Positions 1 through 10,429 are shown, numbered from the stretch's first letter. The stretch is DNA of 64,000 nucleotides from Ypsolopha sequella (GCA_934047225.1 OW204012.1:14756001-14820000); one strand, 5' to 3'. Numbers and translations: made by a program. The notes: generated from the sequence alone by a model not told the origin.

Positions 1-1
1 A

Positions 2-722
2 CACTTTACGGATGCCCAATCCGCCAAATCGAACCGGAAGAGATGCCTGTTCCCAACTTCGTTCATTTAAAGGGCAATTTAGAATTTCTACTAAAGTGTT
101 TCTTATCATTTTGTCTAAAATGTTCAAGAGAGAGGTGTGACGCCAAATGGTAGTGCAGCGTAGCACATAAGTAAATTTTGGTACGAATATGCAGAACCTA
201 ATTATGAATAAGGCCATATGTGGATTCATTTCCTTAAGACGACTGGACGATTCCTGTAATTTGAAAATTTGGTCGTCAACGTAATTTGGAATGGAATCGT
301 CCAAAATGGGGGCCCCTAGGAGACGAAGGGATTTCTTGTCAATAATTTTCAAGTTAGGTGCCAAAGTATTGAAATTTTGAATGATGTCATTTTGTTCTTG
401 AGTTGATAAAGTTTCATTTATATATAATTCACACTTGGGAAAATTCAATTCTAGACCAATAGACTGAAAATTTTGGATTATACTTTGTAGATCTTGTAGA
501 ACTGAGTTTGTTTCGCCTCCTATGGTTCCATCGTCTAGATACCAAATATTGAATTTTGAACAAATTTTTTCAATGTGTGGTTGTATGGCTAAACTAAATA
601 TTGCTGGTCCGAGTGGGTCACCCTGCTGACAACCAACTGCAGAGTGCAAAATTTTATTTTTATAGATTAGGTTTGAAGGGGAACTGTAGCACTGCCACAT
701 TATACTTGTATCATTACAGTAT
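2..722 (-). CDS. Reverse transcriptase fragment of an RLE-type LINE
   Basis: About 240 codons stay open with no stop, running off the left edge. The frame shows RT motif B (QQGDPLGP, followed by AIFSLAI) and the catalytic motif C as YLDDG, then thumb-like sequence ending SLPVRFGGLGIRKV. YLDDG with QGDPLGP is typical of a LINE group whose C-terminus carries a restriction-like endonuclease, and C-terminal pieces of such an element recur at 33.4-34.1, 49.4-49.7, 53.0-53.9 and 58.4-58.6 kb. The 5' side is cut at about 722, where another repeat begins, so motif A is missing. The open frame suggests recent activity. Membership in the same family as the later fragments is inferred. Confidence 0.8.
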
Positions 723-1313
723 ACAGGGTGCTTGGTAATTCGACCTATTCCTTTAAAAGGGTTATACTAGGGATCATTTCCAACAAATAATCCCTATCGT
801 CTAGGGGTCGATTTTTTTTTTCAAGTAAAACACATCGATATTTCAAAAATTACAAAATAAAAAAGGTTTTCTTTCCACTTAACACCTTTTAATTCTGAGA
901 TTATGGGAATTCAGGGCACGTATTTTTTTATAAATGATCACTCATCTATCATTGATCAGAAATATAATAAATAAGTGCTGAGAGAGAAATAGTTATTTTT
1001 AAATTATTTATTAATACTGAACTATTGGTGTTAACTGCCACATACCAAAAATGTTGTTTTAATTTTTAACTTCTAAACAAGAAATACAAAGTTAAGTTAT
1101 GAACTTTTTGCTAAGCGAAGAATTCACGATGTAAACAAATAATTCTTATGCCAAATGAACAAATTTCCCAATTAATTTTCGCGGATATGTTTCCTTGAGA
1201 TAGTTGTTCAGTATGATATGACCTTTACATTTACGCCGCGTAAAATCCTTTAATCTAGTAGGTTCGCTTTTACTACTGATTCAAACACTAAAAATGTAGT
1301 AGGAATTTATTAT
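723..1313. other. Repeat end, then AT-rich spacer
   Basis: The junction at about 722 begins with ACAGGGTGCTTGGTAATTCG, which looks like the terminus of an interspersed repeat that truncates the RT fragment. It is followed by an AT-rich stretch with no gene I can support. Confidence 0.35.
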
Positions 1314-1787
1314 TTAAGGCGATTACCAGCGCCAAATTAGCAGCTCGATATTTGTCACTACAAATATCAACGGAAACGACATTGAAATAACGTTCATATC
1401 AGCGCACAATGCATAGTGGCTGTTACGACGCTCGCTGCGACCTTGATAGAGCGAAATAGGGGAAAATTATACTTTTCACTTGGACGTGATTACTCGATTG
1501 AATAATCTTATGTTATGTTTATAGCTATAAAGTTTATCTATTTATCAAAGCATAAATGAATTCAATCGGCCAAGCAACTCAGGAGCAGTAGGGAATTTGA
1601 GGTCAAAAAACACCACTCAGTAAAAAAAAAATTCATGTAGAAGTTTTGGTGGTATGAAAAAGAAAACTGTTGCATATGTTGTCTAAGGATTGATTATTCA
1701 TAATACATTTTTTCATTATTTTTGGTTTGGCCATAAACGAGGAGTTGGCTTTAGAAAGTACCCATTTGGCAATAGTAAGGCCCTTAA
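1314..1787 (+). mobile_element. TTAA-flanked MITE, family A, copy 1
   Basis: A 474-bp noncoding element bounded by TTAA at both ends. The left end reads TTAAGGCGATTACC and the right end, reverse complemented, reads TTAAGGGCCTTACTAT; both continue into CGCCAAAT-like or TGCCAAAT-like sequence, giving imperfect terminal inverted repeats (TIRs). Other copies lie at 17287-17559 (short), 24698-25171, 39575-39998 (truncated) and 44177-44650, and the full copies have the same 474-bp length. TTAA duplications are made by piggyBac-type and Kolobok-type transposases; the sequence does not decide between them. Confidence 0.8.
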
Positions 1788-1879
1788 GCAGTCGGGCTGC
1801 GGAAGTAGCACCTTCTTCACAAACCCTGCCGTAGTTATTCGGGGGAGAGTAAGAAGACAGCTCTCAAACAGGCATAACC

Positions 1880-2115
1880 TGGTGGCCCACCATGCCTGGG
1901 TATATGCATCCCCAATCGTCGGCCCTTATACAAAACAGACTGGCATGTGATGGGCAGCGGCGTCACTGGTGCGAGTATTTCGGCACCGCGCTCACAAACC
2001 CGCCTGCCGAGCGTGTGTGAGAATGTGTATTTCTTCCATGAGGACCGCCAAGAGTGGCGAAATCTTGGAAAGGCATATGTCTGGCAGTGGACGAACCAGG
2101 CTGATGGATGGATTA
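1880..2115 (+). mobile_element. RTE-type LINE 3' end fragment
   Basis: One plus frame ends in the RTE-like tail RQEWRNLGKAYVWQWTNQ followed by ADGW, and the DNA ends in the complement of CATCCATCAGCCT. Related pieces occur at 4630-4760, 15860-16080 and 23285-23400. Frames are broken, so this is a dead copy. Confidence 0.6.
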
Positions 2116-2984
2116 AATGTTCTAACCTTCAACCCAATGATGCGCAAGGGCATTGGTGGTGCGCCGCACTTTGGAGTAGGTCGCGATGCAGGACGCCGGC
2201 GCGCGCTGCACGCACCGCTCGTGCACCGTGAACTTGCAGACTGAAACGTAACTTACAATTTAGCTCGACCACTATTTGCGCGATATATCCTCAAGGGTTG
2301 CCACCTCTCCTCTCTTCACTTGCTCTAAAAAGCGTGTAAGTATTTATATATATACAAGGTGACTTTTTGATCATCGTCCAAATTCATACTGGTGGCTTGG
2401 TAAGTGATCAGTATCATGGATCAATAACAATTTTGACGAAATTCAAAAAATGAAATTTCGACTCCCCATAGTCACACCCCCGTCACTTCATAGTCAAGGC
2501 TCAAGTTATTTACCTACACTCTCACGCGCGCATCTGGCTTGTCCGCACACGCTTGTGTGTGTGCGTGAGCTAGTCTAGGGCTGGCAGCAATCGTGTGAGC
2601 GTCGTCGCCCGAGAGGGACACAATATAAGTCAGCAACTTATGTGATTCTCTTCCTAAATTTTAGCGTAGTCCAATTTCTGGTTCCCCGTGGATTAATCAG
2701 TATTAAAAAAATATATGTATATATATATCAATTAGTTGGCGAAATTTGAAACATATGTAGAACATGTCCATATGAATAACTTTTTTTAATAGGATAGTGA
2801 AAAATTCTTAGAATTCGTTTTCACCTTTCCATACTGGACGAGTCAGCTGATCGGAGCAATTTGTATAGGAGGAAGTGAAAAAAAGTTAAGAATTTCGCTT
2901 AGCTCCCATACAAACAGTTGTCCATATAGACTAGTACTACCTTTGTTTTGAGTTTCGCCAAATAATGTTATTTAACCTTATATA

Positions 2985-3345
2985 TGTATATAAATCGTTA
3001 CGACCTGAATGCCCCGGGGGGTGTCGGATGTGTTCCGAGTGTGAACTTTGAAATGCAAGTCACAGTCCACCCACACTCGGTAAACCCGCGTTTCACCTGC
3101 AAACATTACGTCCCAACGTGATGGGTGGTGAGCCCTATCATCGTTCTTCGGGCACAAATACACTCTTTTTAGGGCATGCAGGTTTCCTTACTATGTTTTC
3201 CTTCACTGTTCACAAGTGGTAAGTACCTATTAGCAAATACTATGCACATTATGTAAATTCCGAAGAACTCATTGGTGCATGCCCGACCGGAGATCGAACC
3301 TTAATCTCAAGATTAAGAGGCCAGCGTTCTACCCCTGAGTAAAGT
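2985..3345 (-). mobile_element. tRNA-derived SINE, family S1
   Basis: Read on the minus strand, the head carries a box-B-like GGTTCGATCTCC preceded by a box-A-like segment (GGGGTAGAACGCTGG). A body follows with TGCCCGAAG, CACCATCACG-like and ACACTCGGAACAC segments. The same body recurs at 10155-10260, 24100-24290, 40350-40430, 49005-49285 and 54790-54935, so it is interspersed. It sits inside the long-TIR element. Confidence 0.7.
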
Positions 3346-3450
3346 AAATATATATATATTTATATATATATATATATATTTACTTTATATATATATAACT
3401 ATATACCTACTAAGCTTAGGCATACTATATATATATTATATATATAGTTT
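3346..3450. repeat. TA-rich microsatellite
   Basis: Alternating TA runs (TATATATATATTTATATATA and similar) lie immediately beyond the SINE head and are interrupted by short unique bases. Confidence 0.85.
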
Positions 3451-4416
3451 CGTATGCATAAATGATTAACAACTACTCAAACATAAATTTTGGAAAAAAA
3501 ATGAAAACTTGTCAAAACATGGAAAGTTATAAATACTGATTTTATTGTTCCAAATGCGTTACTGAACGAAATTGTAAGGTTTGATCACGCAATTCTAATT
3601 TTTGAAAAAAAGTTTTCCAGGCATCCATAAACACTGCAATAACGCACCATACTGATTAAAAATCAGTATTGTGATAAAACTTTGTAACAAAACACGCGCG
3701 CAGCAAACGAGTGGTAATCGAGCTCTGCCTGACTCCAGATTTCCACTAACTTGCGGGGGACCGCGGGGGACGTTAAATTCGCGCGGGGAGGTGAGTGTCG
3801 CTTCTTTACGTAGTAATACTTTATATTCTCTGCCATAGTGATTCATTCGGGACTCGAACTGAATTTCTTTGGGGTGCCCGAAATTTCATTTTACGAATTT
3901 TACAAAAATTGTTACTGATCCAAGATACTGATCACTTATCAAGCCTCCAGTATGAATTTGGACGATGATCAAAAAGTCACCTTGTATATATCTGTATCTC
4001 AAACACTAAACACATAACATTTCTCCCACTCATTCACACACATACACACCCTCACCTTTATCCTCCTCTCACACATACATGATAAATTACTCCTAATAAA
4101 TAGTATTATATACCTACAGTACCTAGTTTAGATTGCAACAATGTATTATTTAAATTAATTTAGTTTCATCAATGTCCGCCTACTGAATTAAGAGCCTGGT
4201 GCCTAAAATGCAGGTTTTCCGCCTACTTAGGTACCAGACTCACAAATAATTAAGTGTCTTAGGTTGTAAGTAACTCCTCTGTGAAAAATTGTTGTACCTA
4301 TTTGTGAAAAATAAACTAAATTTATTATTATTACTGTTCTGGGAAGTTCCACACACGGAAACACCTGACACACCTTCTAGTTAGCTACCAATGGCACCAA
4401 AAAGAAAACTACTTAC

Positions 4417-4580
4417 AGATACAGCACAGCCCCTTCTTCCCCAGCCCGACCAGCATGTTCAGACAGAGGTTGCAGTACGCGGGTCTGTTGAAGTGCTTCA
4501 GTCTCCACGCGTGCTCTCCATCCTCCTTTACGTTGCACGAGTCCAAGCCCAGGAGCACCAGCAGCGGGATTGTCGTCATA
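4417..4580 (-). CDS. Dgk: Dgk exon: start of first C1 domain
   Basis: Acceptor CAG at 4581-4583 and donor GTAAGT at 4411-4416. The 54 whole codons read [13 protein letters not shown], then an [14 protein letters not shown] segment, NLC and GKKGLCCI. The H and the CxxC pair are the zinc ligands that open a C1 domain, the DAG/phorbol-type module of DGKs. The entering phase joins GG from the previous exon to T here. The exon leaves one base over, so the next exon (beyond the window or not recognised in 1-4416) must supply two bases. Confidence 0.95.
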
Positions 4581-4629
4581 CTGGAAAGTAAATAGTCCAC
4601 AATGGGCTTACAATTGTCCACTAGCTACT

Positions 4630-4760
4630 TTCGCCACTGCTGCGAGGGTTTCAGCAACGCTCAGTAACCCACCTGTGTAGCGTTTGTGAGTATGGGCATC
4701 ACTTCCAAGAGGACCACCAAGCGTGGCAAAAGTCTGGACTCTGGACAGGCTTTTTAACAC
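4630..4760 (+). repeat. RTE LINE-related fragment in a Dgk intron
   Basis: It shares the stretch around GTGAGTATGGGCATCACTTC and CCACCAAGCGTGGCAAAAG with the RTE 3' pieces at 1880-2115 and (inverted) 15860-16080. It fills part of the intron between the exons at 4417-4580 and 5014-5090. Confidence 0.5.
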
Positions 4761-5013
4761 CCTGAATGCTTTGACTCTCGTACTTTCTGGGCGAGCGCTC
4801 TTCATCTTAGATCTTATCCACGCTTTCCATCGTTATTCACTTTCCAAAAAGAAAGGTCATGAGGGCGTATAATAACCAATTAAAGAATACCAGCCAAGAC
4901 TTTTTGTATGCAGCGTAGGGTTCAGACGCGCGTTGCTATAAGGCCTCTCTTAAGGGGTACATTTCAATAACGGAACCCTAAAAAGAATATGAATATTATA
5001 TCATGGTAATTAC

Positions 5014-5090
5014 CCCCCTCTCTTCCATTCATCCAATGACACGGTACCATCAGCGTCGTAGTCGATTTCTATCATCATTTCTTGGAGAAT
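5014..5090 (-). CDS. Dgk: Dgk exon: second EF-hand
   Basis: It reads [20 protein letters not shown] then EWKRG. The loop [12 protein letters not shown] keeps calcium ligands at positions 1, 3, 5 and 12, so this EF-hand looks functional. Acceptor CAG at 5091-5093. The donor GTAATT begins at 5013 within a run of G. It leaves two bases (GG), matching the next exon. Confidence 0.95.
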
Positions 5091-5210
5091 CTGAAAATTA
5101 AAATTCTGTCAATGCGTAGTTAATTTTTATTCCTTTTTATTTTAAAAGTTCGACTATTCGATCAGAAAAAGATTTTTGCAAAAAAAACACGAATTCTCTT
5201 TCAACAGCAC

Positions 5211-6672
5211 GTGTACCGTGCACGCATGAGTGTCCCAATGTACCATGTACCGTGCACGCATGAGTGTCCTAATGTACCGTGTACTGTGCACGCATGAGTG
5301 TCCCAATGTACCGTGTACCGTGTACCGTGCACGCATGAGTGTCCCAATGTACCGTGTACCGTGCACGCATGAGTGTCCTAATGTACCGTGTACTGTGCAC
5401 GCATGAGTGTCCTAATGTACCGTGTACCGTGCAGGCATGAGTGTCCCAATGTACCGTGTACCATGCACGCATGAGTGTCCCAATGTACCGTGTACCGTGC
5501 ACGCATGAGTGTCCTAATGTACCGTGTACCGTGCACGCATGAGTGTCCTAATGTACCGTGTACCGTGCACGCATGAGTGTCAATGTACCGTGTACCGTGC
5601 ACGCATGAGTGTCCCAATGTACCGTGTACCGTGCACGCATGAGTGTCCTAATGTACCGTGTACCGTGCACGCATGAGTGTCCCAATGTACCGTGTACCAT
5701 GCACGCATGAGTGTCCCAATGTACCGTGTACCGTGCACGCATGAGTGTCCTAATGTACCGTGTACCGTGCACGCATGAGCGTCCCAATGTACCGTGTACT
5801 GTGCACGCATGAGTGTCCCAATGTACCGTGTACCGTGCACGCATGAGTGTCCTAATGTACCGTGTACCATGCACGCATGAGTGTCCCAATGTACCGTGTA
5901 CCATGCACGCATGAGTGTCCCAATGTACCGTGTACCGTGCACGCATGAGCGTCCCAATGTACCGTGTACCGTGCACGCATGAGTGTCCTAATGTACCGTG
6001 TACCGTGCACGCATGAGTGTCCCAATGTACCGTGTACCGTGCACGCATGAGTGTCCTAATGTACCGTGTACCGTGCACGCATGAGTGTCCTAATGTACCG
6101 TGTACCGTGCACGCATGAGTGTCAATGTACCGTGTACCGTGCACGCATGAGTGTCCTAATGTACCGTGTACCGTGCACGCATGAGTGTCCCAATGTACCG
6201 TGTACCATGCACGCATGAGTGTCCCAATGTACCGTGTACCGTGCACGCATGAGCGTCCCAATGTACTGTGTACCGTGCACGCATGAGTGTCCTAATGTAC
6301 CGTGTACCGTGCACGCATGAGTGTCCCAATGTACCGTTTACCATGCACGCATGAGTGTCCCAATGTACCGTGTACCGTGCACGCATGAGCGTCCCAATGT
6401 ACCGTGTACTGTGCACGCATGAGTGTCCCAATGTACCGTGTACCGTGCACGCATGAGTGTCCTAATGTACCGTGTACCGTGCACGCATGAGTGTCCCAAT
6501 GTACCGTGTACCGTGCACGCATGAGTGTCCTAATGTACCGTGTACCGTGCACGCATGAGTGTCCCAATGTACCGTGTAACGTGCACGCATGAGTGTCCCA
6601 ATGTACCGTGTACCGTGCACGCATGAGTGTCCTAATGTACCGTGTACCGTGCACGCATGAGTGTCCCAATGT
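5211..6672. repeat. 34-bp minisatellite, about 43 units
   Basis: A tandem array of a 34-bp unit containing GTACCGTGTACCGTGCACGC and ATGAGTGTCCC/TAAT. Variants include GTCCC versus GTCCT, ACCATGCAC, GAGCGTCCC, a unit with an extra TGTACCG-like insertion near 5310, and units missing CCC (5575-5585 and 6116-6125). Because 34 is not a multiple of three, the peptide cycles frames and the minus strand stays open in all three, which creates spurious ORFs of up to 237 codons. The array lies in the large Dgk intron. There is no evidence that it is translated. Confidence 0.97.
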
Positions 6673-8049
6673 CCAATTATGTCCAACTGCACACAATACT
6701 TTATCTACAACCATCAGAAATATCATCTTCGCGTGACATTATTTTATAATATTTTGAACAAACAATTTCACAAGAAATTAGAAAAAGAACACTCGTTCAA
6801 TCAAGAACACAAATCCACGGAAAATGCGGTGTTGGAACTTTTGGCATCCGTTAGCTCTGCTTTAGATGGAGGTCAGGCTTGTTTGGGTGTGTTTCTGGAT
6901 TTGGCAAAAGCCTTCGACACCGTTTCACCTGTTATTCTACTGCGAAAGCTGGAATGTTTGGGCATACGTGGAATTGCCCTTAATTGGTTTTCCAGTTACC
7001 TCACAAATAGAAGCTTACGAACAAAGGTCGACCAATACTTAAGTGAGCCAAAAATCATTCATTATGGCATACCACAGGGGAGTATTTTAGGGCCTACCCT
7101 CTTTTTAATCTATATTAATGACATATGTAAGAATTTATTCCAACCCGAAGAAGGAGTTGAAGTCTTTTGTTATGCCGACGACACGGCTTTGGTATTCACT
7201 GGTAAAAACTGGGTATCGGCATTCTCGCGAGCTGAGGAAGGACTTAGACGTGTGGCTTCATGGCTTTCAAATAATCTGCTTACTTTAAACACTAGAAAAA
7301 CAAAATTAGTTTGTTTTCAAAAAACTAAAGCATCTGAACCCGATCCTTCTCTTAAGCTAACGTTACACTCGTGCGACACGTCACTCCTCGATTCGGATAG
7401 CAATAAATCATGCCCTTGTCCAACAATCAGCCGTTCCGATTCGGTTAAATATTTGGGACTGGTTTTAGACGAAAAATTAAACTTTGAAGAGCACATTTCC
7501 GCTCTTTCATCTCGTGTGAGACGTCTTATTCAGGTTATGAAACTCTTGCGTCGGAGTGCTGACCGGGAAGTTCTTAGACTAGTATACATCAGCCTCTGTC
7601 AATCTTTATTGTTATATTGCATTCCAGCTTGGGGTGGCTCAGCGAAGTCAACTCTCATCATGCTTGAAAGAGCTCAACGGTCCGTTCTTAAGGTGATGCT
7701 TAGGAAACCTTACAGATTCCCCACCAAGACACTTTATAGGGAATGCAATCTGTTAACAGTGCGCCAAATGTATATCTTAAGAGCTGTATTAAGCTATCAT
7801 AGACTTGTTTTAAATTCCCCTGAGTATGACTTGCAGTTGGCGAAGAGAAATTTTATTGTTAAACTCCCTGCCATAAATACCACATTTGCTCGTTTTTCGA
7901 CATTTTCGTTCCCGTACATATATAAAAGAACGGACAGCCTGTGTCAAATACATGATATCTCCGTTCGTGAAGCCAAAACTCGTGTAACAAACTGGTTATC
8001 TAAGCTGGATTACGACTCTACCGAGAAAATAATAATACCTGTGGCTTAA
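6661..8049 (+). CDS. LINE reverse transcriptase, 5'-truncated
   Basis: A 462-codon ORF whose first 25 or so codons are minisatellite and junction sequence; LINE homology starts near 6740. RT motifs: FLDLAKAFDTV with catalytic D80 and D86, GIPQGSILGP at about 136-145, FCYADDTALV with YADD at 171-174, and a thumb/C-terminal part with LLYCIPAWGG and RPLT-type LLTVRQMYIL. This is a CR1/Jockey-superfamily pol, complete at the C-terminus but lacking the endonuclease and the first RT motifs. The usual YGFR-type finger motif is altered (SFNQEHKSTENAV). The frame is otherwise intact, suggesting a young insertion. Confidence 0.9.
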   Translation: MSQCPIMSNCTQYFIYNHQKYHLRVTLFYNILNKQFHKKLEKEHSFNQEHKSTENAVLELLASVSSALDGGQACLGVFLDLAKAFDTVSPVILLRKLECLGIRGIALNWFSSYLTNRSLRTKVDQYLSEPKIIHYGIPQGSILGPTLFLIYINDICKNLFQPEEGVEVFCYADDTALVFTGKNWVSAFSRAEEGLRRVASWLSNNLLTLNTRKTKLVCFQKTKASEPDPSLKLTLHSCDTSLLDSDSNKSCPCPTISRSDSVKYLGLVLDEKLNFEEHISALSSRVRRLIQVMKLLRRSADREVLRLVYISLCQSLLLYCIPAWGGSAKSTLIMLERAQRSVLKVMLRKPYRFPTKTLYRECNLLTVRQMYILRAVLSYHRLVLNSPEYDLQLAKRNFIVKLPAINTTFARFSTFSFPYIYKRTDSLCQIHDISVREAKTRVTNWLSKLDYDSTEKIIIPVA

Positions 8050-8392
8050 CATCTTAGAATAATAATTTCCGTGTATGATTCTGTAGCTAATAGTATTAGT
8101 TTTAAATATATATATTTGTTTTCTTGTGTTTTTTATGTAAACTTATTGAATAATATGTATATATATATATCACATCTTGTAATTTATAATAACTTTATTT
8201 AAGTTACAATTAAGTTTTCATTATTTGTTAAATGCATGTTAGTAAACGAAATTATCTTTTAGTAAACCATATTGTCACGGTCCCCGCAGGACAAGTTAGG
8301 CTTAGCGCGGGGACCACTGTTTTATACGCATGTATTGTAAAAATTCGTGTAAGTTAATTAAATATATTTTCATTTTCATTTTCATTTCATAA
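8050..8392 (+). mobile_element. 3' UTR and tail of the LINE
   Basis: An AT-rich trailer follows the stop codon. It contains a small hairpin (GGTCCCCGC and GCGGGGACC) and ends in a TTTTCATTTTCATTTTCATT tail, the simple-repeat type seen on many insect LINEs. No flanking duplication was found because the 5' end lies in the minisatellite. Confidence 0.75.
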
Positions 8393-8979
8393 AGTTCAGG
8401 TGGTGTTATAATAAATTTGACCAATCACAGCGCAGAATCGTGGTGTTATAATGTAATATTATAACATCGTACTCATAAAACCGCTTTTGATTTTGTAATT
8501 AATGTTGTAATTACGTGTAGTAGGGGGGGTAGATGAAAAATTATTTGCTCATAAAAAATCATAATGATATAATAATAGGTATTTACCTAAAAAATTGCCG
8601 AAATATTCTTACATATTCATGAGTTCATAATTCCTGTAATTCAATTATTTGTATTTTGTTTGTGAGTTGATTTCAAGGTTTAACATCTACGTATAAAATT
8701 TTGTTTTTATTTTCATTTTGATTATAAGAAATAAATCTTCAAAAACAGTTCGTCCTAAATGCCATCCATTTCCATGATAAGATTCGTAATAATTTTTTAC
8801 AGCTGACACTTTTTAACAATTGAATCAATTTTGCTGTTAGCTTAATGTAGTCTCATTCATACACAAAAGAGATAACATAATTTGGATTTGTCATTCCTAA
8901 AAAAAATGCAAACATGTTAGTTCTGAAAAATGAGTTTCCTTCAAATTCTCTATAGATAACAGCAATTTCATGTGTCAAA
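8393..8979. other. Intronic AT-rich stretch
   Basis: There is no gene here. A short GGTGTTATAAT motif recurs near 8403 and 8450 and is followed by its complement, ATTATAACA, at 8459. Confidence 0.3.
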
Positions 8980-9265
8980 ATTCAAAATTCAAATAGTTTA
9001 TTTTGCAAAGTTGGTATACATAATACACTTTTTACACGTCAAATTTAATCTAATAAAAATATATGTAATAAAATAATAAATGTACATGAACTAGATTAAA
9101 TGATTATTTAATTTATGTAGCAATATATACATATACACATATATACGATTAAAATGATAGGTAAAATATATATTATACAAGGTGAAATCCAATCAACCGC
9201 CCGAACCCATACCGGAGACCCGGCCAGGGACCAGGAACAAGGTTCAATGATCACCAACCGAGCCC
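8980..9265 (-). mobile_element. LINE or SINE 3' fragment, family L2
   Basis: A near-identical copy lies at 27436-27715 in the opposite orientation. In the sense direction the element runs from GGTTGGTGATCATTGAACC through GGCCGGGTCTCCGGTATGGG to a tail of AATAAACTTT and TTTGAATTTTGAATTTTG. The oligo-TTTGAA tail and AATAAA indicate a retroposed 3' end. I do not recognise the family. Confidence 0.7.
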
Positions 9266-9882
9266 CCAGCACGAATCCAGGCGGCCGACCAAATCCCACC
9301 CTATAGACCTAATATAAACTTTAGATTTAATAGTACATTATTCACCGAGGGAAGAAAGGGAAAGATTACCAACGAGGGTGTAGTTTGAGGCCCGAGGCGA
9401 AGCCAAGGGCCTCAATACACACGGGTTGGGAATCGCACTTTCTCCCGAGTGATACATAGTGCTTTATACTACACCTGCGAGGAAATAGTATAATTTTACT
9501 TTTAATCAAGATACAATAAAAGAAACCGACTGACTCGCGTGCGATTGTCACTTTTTATTTCCTTCTTATTTTTTATTATGGTCAGGAAAAGCAAGTGGCC
9601 AGTATCATTTTTCGAGTTTTATGTACGAGTTCGCAAAATAACACTGGCTGGCCACTTGGCCACTTACTCATTCTTTATGTTATTAAAAAAAAAAAACAGC
9701 ACGTTAACATTGGATTTGCATATACTTTTCTGCCCGCTCAAGCACGTTAACAATGAATTTTCATACACTTTTTCCGCCCGCATATGTGTATGACAGTAAT
9801 GACGTATTTTCTGCATCGTTTTCAAAAAAGTAAGAAGGTACTTTCCGAGCAGGTGTAGTATAAATAATATTCCAACACAGAC

Positions 9883-10007
9883 CGGTCTCAGCTCCGAGGT
9901 CTCCCAGCCGAGGTACTCAGCAACCGTCATCATCTGGTTGATGATGCAGTCCATCTCGTTGGTGTCCAGCACTCCGTTACCGTCCGTGTCGTACAGACGG
10001 AACATGA
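9883..10007 (-). CDS. Dgk: Dgk exon: first EF-hand
   Basis: Completes an F from the previous exon, then reads [34 protein letters not shown] and ETSELRP. The loop [12 protein letters not shown] is a canonical EF-hand with acidic ligands at 1, 3 and 12. Acceptor CAG at 10008-10010; donor GTCTGT at 9877-9882. The exon ends on a codon boundary, matching the next exon. Confidence 0.95.
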
Positions 10008-10035
10008 CTGGAAGGACAATCACAGTGAACGAAAA

Positions 10036-10124
10036 CATCTGTCGCTATCGCTTTCAGAGGTAACGTGATTGGCTAGAAATGACGTGACACATCATGATAC
10101 CTTTGAAAGCGATAGCAATAGATG
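10036..10124. repeat. Hairpin just upstream of a Dgk 3' splice site
   Basis: Arms 10036-10062 and 10098-10124 (27 nt each) are almost perfect complements (TCGCTATCGCTTTCA and TGAAAGCGATAGCAA) around a 35-nt loop. It lies 29-117 nt upstream of the exon that starts at 10007, within the region where branch point and pyrimidine tract usually sit. It is probably a tiny MITE. Confidence 0.7.
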
Positions 10125-10154
10125 TTGAAGTAAGACTAATGCCCTAAAACAGTG

Positions 10155-10260
10155 TATTTGTGCCTCAAGTACGGGGATAAGGTATCACGTTGGGGCGTAA
10201 AAATCGTTGGTGAAAAAAGGGTGTACGAATGTTAAATTTTCAGTTACAAATCACACAAAG
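10155..10260 (+). repeat. SINE S1 body fragment
   Basis: Shares GTGTATTTGTGCC, TATCACGTTGGGGCGTAA and CGTTGGTGAAA-like segments with the SINEs at 2985-3345 and 49005-49285. Confidence 0.55.
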
Positions 10261-10429
10261 AAAAACCTGTGACACCCTTAGAGGATATATATCGTTATGA
10301 TATCTATATTTAAAATAAATGAAGTAGTAAAAATGTCGTGTCTTGACGTCGAGTATTTTTGCGAAATTTTAGAATGAAATAGGCTACTATTATTGGTATT
10401 GTACTGGAAACAAACTAAAAAAAAAAACA

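Larger units (their letters stand above)
2355..3984. mobile_element. Long-TIR element with TA-rich flanks
   Basis: About 115-130 bp at each end form an inverted repeat. The left arm begins CAAGGTGACTTTTTGATCAT at 2355 and the right arm is its complement ending at 3984. The flanks are TATATA, compatible with a TA or TATA duplication. The 1.6-kb interior has no transposase ORF and contains a SINE (2985-3345) and a TA-rich microsatellite. A third copy of the arm lies at 52610-52728. A mariner-like origin is possible but unproven. Confidence 0.65.

Noticed and set aside
1947..2244. Overlapping plus-strand ORFs of 91-94 codons
   Set aside because: They lie in an RTE LINE 3' end with broken frames and continue into unrelated sequence.
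1..4416. A further Dgk exon completing the C1 domain
   Set aside because: I looked on the minus strand for a CxxC-x-HERC-type segment with splice sites and found none; it probably lies outside the window.
5154..6726. Several overlapping minus-strand ORFs of 70-237 codons with repeated THAC/TVHGTL peptides
   Set aside because: They are by-products of a 34-bp minisatellite that lacks stop codons; all three frames read alike and there is no start, splice or codon-bias evidence.
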